Position numbers and translations under genes: made by a program. From positions 1-64,000 of the forward strand of contig NZ_JAKKOT010000006.1 of assembly GCF_021739025.1 (NCBI RefSeq): a stretch of 64,000 nucleotides of DNA. Reading direction: 5' to 3'. Below, in pieces: positions 45,859 through 53,918 of this stretch. The notes under the pieces were generated by a model. That model saw nothing but the letters and a program-made list of their open reading frames with translations, was not told where the DNA came from and made no database searches. Numbering within the stretch: position 1 is the first letter of the stretch; each line of letters opens with the position of its first letter. This DNA is from Gordonia liuliyuniae. GTDB taxonomy: Bacteria > Actinomycetota > Actinomycetes > Mycobacteriales > Mycobacteriaceae.

Positions 45859-46851
45859 TCAGCTGCCGATGAACCGCTCGGCGTTCCCACGCAGGATCAG
45901 TGCGCGCGTCTCCTCGTCGAGGAATTCGCTCGTCCGCACCACGCCACCGGCTGGCCGCTCGCCCAGCGGATACGGGTAGTCGCTGCCGACCATGACGCGT
46001 TCGGGTCCGACGGTGTCGACGAGCAGGCGCAACGCGCGGTCGTCGAACACCACCGAGTCGACGTAGAACCGCCCGAGGTAGTGCGACGGCGGATACTCGG
46101 ATGTGCCGATGATGTCGTTGCGGCGATGCCACGCGTTCTCCATGCGTCCGAGCCAGAACGCGAACGAGCCGCCGCCGTGCGCGAAGCCGATGCGCAGCCG
46201 GTCATCCACCCGGTCGAACACGCCGCCTAGAATCATCGCGAGAATCGACAGATGAGACTCGGCAGGCATGCCGACGAGCCATTTCGCCATCCACCGGTCG
46301 AGTCTCGGCGAACCCGTCATATCCCACGGGTGCACGAACACCGGGACCTGCCGGGTCGCGCAATGCTGGAGGAACTCCACCACTCCCGCGTCGTCGAGGT
46401 CGCGGTCGCCGACGTGGTTGCCGATCTCGACGCCACGGTGCCCGTTGGCCAGACAGCGGTCGAGTTCCTCGCAGGCGAGTTCGGGATCCTGCAGCGGGAC
46501 TTGGCAGAACGGAATCATCCGCTCACCGGCCGGGCCCGTGATGTCGAGTGCGAGGTCGTTGAAGATCCGTGAGATCTTCGCCGCCTGATCGCCGGTCCGT
46601 GCGTAGTTGAAGAACACCGGTGTCGGCGAGACGACCTGTGTCGCGACACCGTCGGCGTCCATGTCGGCCAGCCGCACCTGCGGGTCCCACGCGTCTGATT
46701 GGATCCGGCGAAACTCCGTACCGCCAGTCATCATCATCGCTTCGCGTTCGGACTCCACCCGCAGCCACGGGGCGTCTGGCCCGGCGGTATCGGTGACATC
46801 CGGCCAACCGTGCGGAACGTAATGGGTGTGGACGTCGATGATTCCGGTCAT
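45859..46851 (-). CDS. 2-amino-3-carboxymuconate-6-semialdehyde decarboxylase (ACMSD-like amidohydrolase)
   Basis: ACMSD decarboxylates the unstable ring-cleavage product of 3-hydroxyanthranilate, diverting it from quinolinate. The 330-residue protein has the amidohydrolase metal site: VHTHYVP (His8 and His10), a histidine in VFVHPWDM, one in FAHGGGSFAFWLGR and the aspartate in VGSDYPYPLGE. The length matches bacterial ACMSD. It starts one base after the dioxygenase stop codon, behind GGGGTGAG. Gamma-resorcylate-type decarboxylases are the main alternative, but the neighbours make ACMSD far more likely. Confidence 0.9.
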   Translation of the reverse strand: MTGIIDVHTHYVPHGWPDVTDTAGPDAPWLRVESEREAMMMTGGTEFRRIQSDAWDPQVRLADMDADGVATQVVSPTPVFFNYARTGDQAAKISRIFNDLALDITGPAGERMIPFCQVPLQDPELACEELDRCLANGHRGVEIGNHVGDRDLDDAGVVEFLQHCATRQVPVFVHPWDMTGSPRLDRWMAKWLVGMPAESHLSILAMILGGVFDRVDDRLRIGFAHGGGSFAFWLGRMENAWHRRNDIIGTSEYPPSHYLGRFYVDSVVFDDRALRLLVDTVGPERVMVGSDYPYPLGERPAGGVVRTSEFLDEETRALILRGNAERFIGS

Positions 46852-46852
46852 C

Positions 46853-47374
46853 TCACCCCTTCCCCGGATGCACGGCGCCACATCGGTCGCAGGTGCGCGC
46901 CTGCAGGTCGGCGTGGAACCGGGTGAACACCGGCGGCATGTCGGTCACGAGATCACGCACCTGCAACCGCACCTCGTGGACGAGGGCGTCGCATTCGAGG
47001 CAGTACCAGCGGAAATTCTCCAGCGTGCCCTCGTGGCGCACACGTTCGATCACTACACCGATCGACTCCGGATCCGGGCGTTGCGGAGAGTGCGGGATGT
47101 TCGCAGGCATCAGCCACGTCTCGCCCTCCCGAATGTCGACCCGGACCGGACCGTCGTCCGTCATGAGATTCACGTGGATATCCCCCTTGACCTGGTAGAA
47201 CCATTCTTCGAACGGCTCGTAGTGATAGTCGTAGCGCTCGTTGGGTCCGCCGACCACCTGGACGATGAAGTCGTCGCCGAGCGCCATCATGCGGTTGTTC
47301 ACGGGGGGCTTCAACAGGTGTCGGTTGGCCGCGATCCAGCCGTGGAAGTCGATGACCGGGGGGATAGTCGTCAT
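46853..47374 (-). CDS. 3-hydroxyanthranilate 3,4-dioxygenase
   Basis: This cupin dioxygenase opens the ring of 3-hydroxyanthranilate. The 173-residue protein has every residue I recall for the Cupriavidus enzyme at the same number: iron ligands His51, Glu57 and His95; substrate residues Arg47, Arg99 and Glu110; and the rubredoxin-like cysteines Cys125, Cys128, Cys162 and Cys165. The ATG overlaps the RidA stop by four bases. It is the defining enzyme of the cluster. Confidence 0.95.
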   Translation of the reverse strand: MTTIPPVIDFHGWIAANRHLLKPPVNNRMMALGDDFIVQVVGGPNERYDYHYEPFEEWFYQVKGDIHVNLMTDDGPVRVDIREGETWLMPANIPHSPQRPDPESIGVVIERVRHEGTLENFRWYCLECDALVHEVRLQVRDLVTDMPPVFTRFHADLQARTCDRCGAVHPGKG

Positions 47375-47862
47375 GGTCGTCTCCTGTCGTGCGAATTCGT
47401 GCCGGACGAATGAGCGGAATCATCGCGGCGCGAGCCGCCCGATCGGTGAGCCATCGCCTGGATCTCGATGAGGAGGTGCGGATGCGGCAACTGGTGGACG
47501 GCGACCGTCGTCCTCGTCGGCCCGTTCTCATCGAAATACTCGCCGTACACCTTGTTGTAGCCGCCGAAATCGTTCATCGACACCAGATACGACGTCACTT
47601 GGCACACGTCCTCGAGTCCAGCGTCGACGTCGTTGAGGATGGCGCGGATGTTCTCGATCACCGCACGGGTCTGCTGCTCGATCGACAAGTCGGTGGTGCC
47701 CATCGCGTCGACCTCGACACCGACGAACGTGTTGTCGGGCCGACGCGCACTCGTCCCCGACACGAAGATCAAGTCGCCGACGACCTTCACGTGCGGAAAC
47801 CGGCCGCGCGGGGCGGCGCGTCCGGGAAGGACGCCTCCGGTGTTCTGTTCCTGGCTCATCAT
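47371..47862 (-). CDS. RidA-family 2-aminomuconate deaminase
   Basis: RidA-type proteins include the aminomuconate deaminases AmnD and NbaF, which release ammonia from 2-aminomuconate. The 163-residue protein contains [32 protein letters not shown] and the terminal [14 protein letters not shown]. It has a polar 20-residue tail after the fold, which is absent from ordinary RidA. ATG at 47862 overlaps the preceding stop codon; a second ATG follows immediately. Housekeeping imine deaminase activity is the alternative, but its place between dioxygenase and decarboxylase genes argues for the pathway role. Confidence 0.88.
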   Translation of the reverse strand: MMSQEQNTGGVLPGRAAPRGRFPHVKVVGDLIFVSGTSARRPDNTFVGVEVDAMGTTDLSIEQQTRAVIENIRAILNDVDAGLEDVCQVTSYLVSMNDFGGYNKVYGEYFDENGPTRTTVAVHQLPHPHLLIEIQAMAHRSGGSRRDDSAHSSGTNSHDRRRP

Positions 47863-48635
47863 CGCTCTCCCATCGATCGAGTGGCGTGGAATCCGACCGT
47901 GCCGATCCGGTCGACCGCACATGTCACGTCTCCGTCGTCGAGCGGGATCGCCGCCGTCGCCGCACCGGCCAGCACGATGTGGCCGGCCCGAAGCTCGATA
48001 CGGTGGCGTCGACACATGTCGGCAAGTGCGTGCAGGGCGTTGACCGGGTCGTCGAGGATCGCGGCGGTGGAACCAGCGGTCTCGACGTCACCGGCCCGGA
48101 GCGTCACCGCTCGATCGCCCGCGTCGCCCAGCGGAGTCCACTCGCCGACGGCGAACCCGGCGGCCGACGTGTTGTCGGCGACGACGTCGGCGTAGGTGAA
48201 TGAGAAGTTCAGGTACCGGGAATCGATGACCTCCAGCGCCGCAGCCATCGCGTCGATGTGGGCGAGGATGTCGAGGCTCGGGTCGTCGATGTCGACGTCA
48301 CGCGAAATACGATAGGCGACTTCGGGTTCGACCTTCGGATGGATGTATCGCGAAAGGTCGGTGACACCGCCGTCGGCAATCTGCATGGCATCGGTGAGCC
48401 GTCCGACGATCACATCGGACACCCCCATCTGCGCCATCTTCGCCTTACTCGTGAACCCCAGTTTCACCCCGACGACGCTCTCGCCGCGCGCCCGCCGCAA
48501 GTCGACCAGGTGGTCCTGCACTCGGTACGCGCCCGTGACGTCGAGCCGGCAGTCTGCTTCGATGCTCGTCGTCTCGATACCGCTGGTCTGTGCCGCGTCA
48601 AGACGTCGTGCCAGTGCGGCGACGTCGACCGTCAT
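47859..48635 (-). CDS. 4-oxalocrotonate decarboxylase (hydratase/decarboxylase family)
   Basis: The 258-residue protein is homologous to the hydratase at 42639 ([17 protein letters not shown] and [14 protein letters not shown] match its motifs) but is placed between the dehydrogenase and deaminase genes. In nba, amn and meta-cleavage clusters this paralogue decarboxylates 4-oxalocrotonate to 2-oxopent-4-enoate. Metal-binding glutamates are retained. Decarboxylase versus hydratase cannot be decided by sequence alone; context decides. ATG at 48635 follows GAGGAC. Confidence 0.85.
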   Translation of the reverse strand: MTVDVAALARRLDAAQTSGIETTSIEADCRLDVTGAYRVQDHLVDLRRARGESVVGVKLGFTSKAKMAQMGVSDVIVGRLTDAMQIADGGVTDLSRYIHPKVEPEVAYRISRDVDIDDPSLDILAHIDAMAAALEVIDSRYLNFSFTYADVVADNTSAAGFAVGEWTPLGDAGDRAVTLRAGDVETAGSTAAILDDPVNALHALADMCRRHRIELRAGHIVLAGAATAAIPLDDGDVTCAVDRIGTVGFHATRSMGER

Positions 48636-48688
48636 ATCGCTGTCCTCACTCTCGGGTCCTGTTTCACTCTGCCGTTCAGCCTTGAGGG

Positions 48689-50164
48689 TCACAGCTGAAC
48701 GCAGACGTTGGTCGGTTCGGTGTAGAAGTGGAGCGACGACTGGCCGCCCTCGCGTCCGATCCCGGATAGGCCCATCCCACCGAACGGCGAGCGCAGGTCG
48801 CGCAGGTACCACGTGTTGACCCAAGACAGTCCGACGTTCATTTGCTCTGCGACGCGATGTCCACGACGTAGATCATTGGTCCAAACCGCGGACGCGAGAC
48901 CGTACTCCGTGTCGTTCGCGAGGGCGACGGCCTCCTCTTCGGTGTCGAACGGCACGAGCCCGGCCACTGGACCGAACACCTCCTCGCGCATCACGCGAGC
49001 TTCGTTCGTCAGACCGGTCCACAGGGTCGGCGAGATCCACGATCCGCCTGCCAGCTCACCGCCGAGATCCGGTGTACCTCCGCCGGTCAGCACGTTCGCG
49101 CCCTCCTCGACCGCGAGATCCAGATAGCGCTGGACTTTGTCGCGATGCTTCGCGGAGATGAGCGGCCCCGTCGTCGTCGACTCGTCCGTCGGACGACCGA
49201 GGACCAACTGCTCGGCCGCGCCGACGAGACCGGAGGCGACCTCGTCGAAAACATTCCGCTGGATGTACACGCGCTCAGTGCACAGACATACCTGCCCGGT
49301 GTTCGTGAAGATCGATCGACTCAGCCCGTTGACTGCCTCGGCGACATCGACGTCGTCGAACACGACGGCCGCGTTCTTTCCGCCAAGTTCGAGCGACACC
49401 GGCCGCACGCGGGGCGCGACCGTCTGCATGACACGCGTACCGGTGGCAGACGAGCCGGTGAAGGTGACACCGTCGATCGCAGGGTGGCCGGTGAGGAAGG
49501 CCCCGGCCGAGTCCGCGCCGAAACCGTGGACGACGTTGTACACGCCGTGAGGAAGACCGGCCTGTTCGAGGACCTCTGCGAGGAGTGATGCCCCACCGGG
49601 CGTGTCTTCGCTCGGCTTGACCACGACGGCGTTGCCGCACGCCAGTGCGGGCGCGACCTTCCACGTGAGAAGGAGGAGCGGGAGGTTCCAGGGCACGATC
49701 ACCGCGACGACTCCGAGGGGTTTGCGCACCGTGTAGTTCAGTGCTGCACCCCCGTCGGCCGTCTCGGTCCGAAACGACTCCTGTCCGGCAGTCGAGACCA
49801 TGTCCGCGAATGCCCGGAAATTCGCTGGAGCGCGAGCGATGTCGAGCGTCCGCGCCTGGGTGATCGGCTTACCGGTGTCCGCGAGTTCAGCTGCGACGAA
49901 CTCGTCGAATCGCTCCTCAATGAGATCAGCGGCCCGGCGTAGGATCGCCGCACGATCGGAGACAGGTCGCGCGGCCCACCCGTCGGCGAGCGCGGCGCGG
50001 GCGGAGGTCACCGCCCGGTCGACGAGGTCGTGGTCGGCTTCGTGCACCCGGGCGTACGCCCGGCCGGTCACGGGGTCGACGGCGTCGAATGCGCGGTCGG
50101 GGTCCGGCTCGACGAATGAACCGTCTACGTAGTTGCGGATCCACTGTGATGGAGCTTCGATCAT
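48689..50164 (-). CDS. 2-aminomuconate-6-semialdehyde dehydrogenase
   Basis: This NAD+-dependent aldehyde dehydrogenase oxidises aminomuconate semialdehyde to 2-aminomuconate. The 491-residue protein has the catalytic Cys293 in NTGQVCLC, general base Glu259 in SLELGGKN, Asn160 in VPWNLP and Arg117 in NFRAF, equivalents of residues that hold the substrate in Pseudomonas AMSDH. 2-hydroxymuconate semialdehyde dehydrogenases are close relatives. It is the first gene of the leftward operon and divergent from the formamidase-like gene. The ATG at 50164 lies between two copies of a 13-bp repeat. Confidence 0.9.
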   Translation of the reverse strand: MIEAPSQWIRNYVDGSFVEPDPDRAFDAVDPVTGRAYARVHEADHDLVDRAVTSARAALADGWAARPVSDRAAILRRAADLIEERFDEFVAAELADTGKPITQARTLDIARAPANFRAFADMVSTAGQESFRTETADGGAALNYTVRKPLGVVAVIVPWNLPLLLLTWKVAPALACGNAVVVKPSEDTPGGASLLAEVLEQAGLPHGVYNVVHGFGADSAGAFLTGHPAIDGVTFTGSSATGTRVMQTVAPRVRPVSLELGGKNAAVVFDDVDVAEAVNGLSRSIFTNTGQVCLCTERVYIQRNVFDEVASGLVGAAEQLVLGRPTDESTTTGPLISAKHRDKVQRYLDLAVEEGANVLTGGGTPDLGGELAGGSWISPTLWTGLTNEARVMREEVFGPVAGLVPFDTEEEAVALANDTEYGLASAVWTNDLRRGHRVAEQMNVGLSWVNTWYLRDLRSPFGGMGLSGIGREGGQSSLHFYTEPTNVCVQL

Positions 50165-50277
50165 GCATCCACTGTGATGCAGCACAGGAATGTCTAACAA
50201 ATACCAATCCTCGATAGAGGCATAGCAAAATCGGCATACCTGAATCGATTCCGTGATCCTGATATACCGTTTCAGGA
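50139..50277. promoter_or_regulatory. Divergent control region of the aminomuconate operon
   Basis: This AT-richer interval separates the dehydrogenase and hydrolase genes. It contains a 13-bp direct repeat atccactgtgatg at 50139-50151 and 50167-50179, on either side of the dehydrogenase ATG. The dyad TGCAT-N8-ATGCA is at 50164-50168/50177-50181, the 10-bp palindrome GAATCGATTC at 50242-50251 and TCCTGA-N9-TCAGGA at 50257-50277. The LysR protein encoded at 51230 is the obvious candidate ligand. Confidence 0.55.
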
Positions 50278-50357
50278 ATATCTTGTTCGCCGTCAGGCAT
50301 TGGACACGCATAGATTCGGGAACGCACGCTGGCTGGTGTCGCGACGAGAGGACGACC

Positions 50358-51227
50358 ATGCCGAATCAGATCACCACGACCGACTACGACGCGCGGGCGA
50401 CGGTCACCGAGGCCCAGTTCGACGCCATCATGGCCCGCTATCTCGCTCAGTCCGCCGATGCCGTGCGCGATCTGCACGGCGCCCCCGGCGTGGTCTACGA
50501 CGCCACCAGCCGGCAGCGTCTGGACGTCTGGGGGACGGGCAGTACGCCTCGCCCCGCCTTCTTCGTCGTGCACGGCGGCTATTGGCGGGCCCTGTCGCGC
50601 CACCACACATTGTTCATGGCGGACGTCCTTGCCGAAGCGGGGATCGCCACGGTGGCAATCGATTACGGACTCGCTCCCGCGACACCGCTGAGGGAGATCG
50701 TCCGACAGACCCGGGCGGCGTATGCACACGTGCTTCGCCACGGCGCCGACTACGGGCTCGACGTCGACCGCGTCGTGGTCGGCGGCAGTTCGGCCGGCGC
50801 CCACCTCGCGGCGATGACGATGGTTGGCGGCGGCTGGACCGACAGCCTCGGGATCGGCGGCCGAACCGCACGAGCCGGACTGCTCATCAGCGGCTTGTAC
50901 GATCTGCGCCCACTCGTCGACACCCCCGCGAACGACTGGCTGTCACTCACCGAGCAGTCCGCGACGGCACTCAGTCCGGCTTTCGCTCCCGACCCGCCAC
51001 CAGGCACGACGGCGTTCATCGCCGACGCCGAGATCGAGGCAGCCGGTTTCGCTCGGCAGAGCTCCGACCTCCGCACACGGTGGTCCGACAGCGTCACGAT
51101 CGGCGGAACGACCGTCACCGGGCGCAACCATTTCGACGTGTTCCTCGATCTCGCCGACCCCGCAAGCGAACTGACTGCAGCCGTGATCGACCTGGTCGAC
51201 GCGGCCGGTGTGCATGAGGACATGTGA
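50358..51227 (+). CDS. Kynurenine formamidase-like alpha/beta hydrolase
   Basis: The 289-residue protein has the oxyanion-hole motif VVHGGYWRA, typical of kynurenine/arylformamidases, the nucleophile motif GGSSAGAHLA and a late His in GRNHFDVFLD. Arylformamidase releases formate from N-formylkynurenine or N-formylanthranilate, which would feed a 3-hydroxyanthranilate route. Kynureninase and kynurenine hydroxylase genes are not in the window, so the real substrate is open; a plain carboxylesterase is possible. It overlaps the LysR gene region with three bases between stop and ATG. Confidence 0.8.
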   Translation: MPNQITTTDYDARATVTEAQFDAIMARYLAQSADAVRDLHGAPGVVYDATSRQRLDVWGTGSTPRPAFFVVHGGYWRALSRHHTLFMADVLAEAGIATVAIDYGLAPATPLREIVRQTRAAYAHVLRHGADYGLDVDRVVVGGSSAGAHLAAMTMVGGGWTDSLGIGGRTARAGLLISGLYDLRPLVDTPANDWLSLTEQSATALSPAFAPDPPPGTTAFIADAEIEAAGFARQSSDLRTRWSDSVTIGGTTVTGRNHFDVFLDLADPASELTAAVIDLVDAAGVHEDM

Positions 51228-51229
51228 AG

Positions 51230-52174
51230 ATGGATCTTCCTAGACTGCTCGACGGCCGACTCAAGATCCGGCATCTCGTCCTGATCGACGCGCTCAGTCG
51301 TCAGGGCAGCGTCGTCGGAGCCGCCGCGGAGTTGCACATCACCCAACCGGTGGCGACCCGCAGCCTGCGGGACATCGAGTCACTGCTCAGCGTCGAGTTG
51401 TACGAACGCGGGCCGCGCGGTATCACCCCGACGATCTTCGGAACAGCCTTCACCGAACATGCACGTGCCGTGCTGGCCCAGCTCAACCAGGCGGGACGCC
51501 ACGTCGTCGAATTGGCCGACGCGGATCGCGGGACGGTCTCGGTCGGCACTCATCTCGCGGGTTCCAATGTTCTTCTCCCCCAAGCGATCGCAAACTTGAA
51601 GTCAACACGTCCGCTGCTCACCGTTGTCGTCCGCGAAGGCACCCCCGACGTGTTGCTGACCGAGTTGGAGGCCGGCCGAATCGACGTGATCGTCGGCCGC
51701 CTGACCTCACCGAGCACATCGACCGTCCTCCGGATACCGCTGTACGAGGAGTACGTCGAAGTGTTCGCGGGCGCCGGGCATCCCCTCTGCGACGCCGCCG
51801 AACTCGACCTCGCGGACCTCGCCGACTACCCGTGGATCCTTCCCGGAAGTGAGACCGCGCTTCGCCACGAACTCGAGGAAAGCTTCGCCCGCGCGGGCGT
51901 CCGGCTCCCCGACAACCGCGTCGAGGCCACGAGCTTCCTCACCGTTCGCGAGCTGCTGCGGCGCACCGAGACAGTCGCTGTTCTGCCCGGCTTGATCGGG
52001 CGCGGCGATGCCCTCCTGCGGCCGCTGCCCGTCGAACTGAGCCGCGTCGGCCACAGTGTCGGACTCACCCTCGCGGCCGGACGATCACTGAGTCCGGCTG
52101 GACGAGCCCTGCTCGACAGTCTTCGCCGGGTCGCCGAGCAGAAACTGACGGGCGAGGCCCACACGCCGGACTGA
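51230..52174 (+). CDS. LysR-family transcriptional regulator
   Basis: The 314-residue protein has an N-terminal helix-turn-helix (about 15-65; GSVVGAAAELHITQPVATRS) and a periplasmic-binding-type effector domain (about 95-300). It resembles GbpR/PcaQ-type regulators of aromatic degradation. The ATG at 51230 has GAGGA nine bases upstream and follows the hydrolase stop by two bases; a GTG at 51224 overlapping the stop is possible. It probably binds the divergent region at 50139-50277. Confidence 0.9.
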   Translation: MDLPRLLDGRLKIRHLVLIDALSRQGSVVGAAAELHITQPVATRSLRDIESLLSVELYERGPRGITPTIFGTAFTEHARAVLAQLNQAGRHVVELADADRGTVSVGTHLAGSNVLLPQAIANLKSTRPLLTVVVREGTPDVLLTELEAGRIDVIVGRLTSPSTSTVLRIPLYEEYVEVFAGAGHPLCDAAELDLADLADYPWILPGSETALRHELEESFARAGVRLPDNRVEATSFLTVRELLRRTETVAVLPGLIGRGDALLRPLPVELSRVGHSVGLTLAAGRSLSPAGRALLDSLRRVAEQKLTGEAHTPD

Positions 52175-52381
52175 CCTGTCCACTGTCACATCTCGAACAG
52201 GTTCATCTTGTATGTCCGCACCGGCGGCGCGAACCGTAGTCGATCGCGTCAGCCCGACGACGTCTGCCGCGACCGTTGTGCTTCGAGCACAAAGACGTCC
52301 GACAAGTCTGGCCCGGCAGGCCGTATCTAATCACAGCGACGATTCATAGTGTCAGTGGTCACAGCCGAAAGGATTCGACCA

Positions 52382-53863
52382 GTGACCACACTCGCCTACT
52401 TCGCGTGGGAACTCGCCCACCGCGGTGACACGCCTTGCGTCCGCGACGACCACACAGCCCTCACCTACCGGCAGTTCGCCGACCGCGTCGACGCGGCCGC
52501 CGCGCATCTGCAGTCGATCGGCGTCAGGCGCGGTGACGTCGTCGCGACGATTCTGCCCAACCGCGTAGAGTTGCTCGTCTGTCTGATGGCGGCCTGGCGG
52601 CTCGGCGCGGCGGCGACTCCCGTCAATCCGGCATTCACCGCCACCGAGGCCGGCTACCAACTCGACGACGCGGACGCGCGGGTCGTCGTCGGACGCACCC
52701 CCGGCGGGCCGATCGGCGACCGCATCGAGATCGGTCCCGAAGAGCTACGCACCGAACCGGATACGGCGTGGAGCGCCCCCGAGCCACCCGCGCCGGACGA
52801 CGTCGCACTGCTCATCTACACCTCGGGTTCGACCGGGTCCCCGAAAGGCGTCGAGCAGACCCACGGCAACGTCGCGTACATGACGACGGCCGTCGCCGAG
52901 CACATGGAGGTCGGCGCCGACGACCACGCCCTCCTGATCCTGCCCCTGTTCCATTCGAACGCGATCTTCGTCAGCTTCCTGCCGATGATGGCCGTTGGCG
53001 GCAGGCTCAGCGTCACCGGAACGTTCTCGGTCCGGCGATTCTTCACCGACGTCGCTACGCTGCGCCCCACCTATTTCTCCGCGGTGCCCACCATCTACGC
53101 ATTGCTGACGTCGTCACCGGACATCACCGATGCCGACGTCGACAGCCTCCGCTTCGCGATCTGCGGCGCCGCCCCCATCTCGAAGGAACTCCTCGACGCC
53201 GCCGAGTCTGCGCTCGGCGTCACCATCGTCGAAGGTTACGGCCTCACCGAAGGCACGTGCGTGTCGGCGTGCAACCCCCGGTCGGACGTTCGCAAGCTCG
53301 GCACGGTCGGCGTCCCGCTGCCCGGCCAGCGAATCGACGTGGTCGATTCGACGGGTGCGCCCGTCCCGACCGGGGAGAGCGGAGAAGTCGTCATCTCCGG
53401 ACCGAACGTCATGCGCGGCTACCTCCACCGCCCGGACGCGACAGCGGCCACCGTGATCGACGGCCGCCTGCACACCGGCGACGTCGGCGTGCTCGACGCC
53501 GACGGCTATCTGTCGATCGTCGACCGCATCAAGGACATGATCATCCGCGGCGGCGAGAACGTGTACCCGAAGGAGATCGAGGCCGCGATCACGACCCACG
53601 CGGACGTCCTCGAATGTGCGGTGGTCGGGGGCCCCGACCCGATCCTCGGCGAAGTGCCCATCGCCTTCGTCGTGACCTACCCGAACACCACCCTGCACAG
53701 CGACGAACTCGCGGCGCATCTACGCGACATCGTCACCAAGGCTAAGCGGCCCACCGAGATCCACCTCGTCGACGCTCTTCCCCGCAACCCGGTCGGAAAG
53801 ATCGACAAGCCGTCGCTGAGACAGCAGACCCGCATCCCGGCTCGCAGCGCCCCGCCCGCCTGA
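52382..53863 (+). CDS. Acyl-CoA synthetase (AMP-forming, FadD-like)
   Basis: The 493-residue ANL-family ligase activates a carboxylic acid as acyl-AMP and then acyl-CoA. Motifs are intact: P-loop YTSGSTGSPKGV, YGLTEGT, HTGDVGVLDADGYLSIVDR and the catalytic lysine in PRNPVGKID. The start at GTG 52382 is favoured by GAAAGGA nine bases upstream; a GTG at 52349 would add 11 residues. It opens the plus-strand operon with DUF3556, an FAD oxidoreductase and a PucR regulator. Chain-length specificity cannot be read from sequence. Confidence 0.9.
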   Translation: MTTLAYFAWELAHRGDTPCVRDDHTALTYRQFADRVDAAAAHLQSIGVRRGDVVATILPNRVELLVCLMAAWRLGAAATPVNPAFTATEAGYQLDDADARVVVGRTPGGPIGDRIEIGPEELRTEPDTAWSAPEPPAPDDVALLIYTSGSTGSPKGVEQTHGNVAYMTTAVAEHMEVGADDHALLILPLFHSNAIFVSFLPMMAVGGRLSVTGTFSVRRFFTDVATLRPTYFSAVPTIYALLTSSPDITDADVDSLRFAICGAAPISKELLDAAESALGVTIVEGYGLTEGTCVSACNPRSDVRKLGTVGVPLPGQRIDVVDSTGAPVPTGESGEVVISGPNVMRGYLHRPDATAATVIDGRLHTGDVGVLDADGYLSIVDRIKDMIIRGGENVYPKEIEAAITTHADVLECAVVGGPDPILGEVPIAFVVTYPNTTLHSDELAAHLRDIVTKAKRPTEIHLVDALPRNPVGKIDKPSLRQQTRIPARSAPPA

Positions 53864-53918
53864 CGTCGCCCGCCTGGCGCCTTCACCCGTCCACAACTCC
53901 CAGAAATCGGAGAGAATC

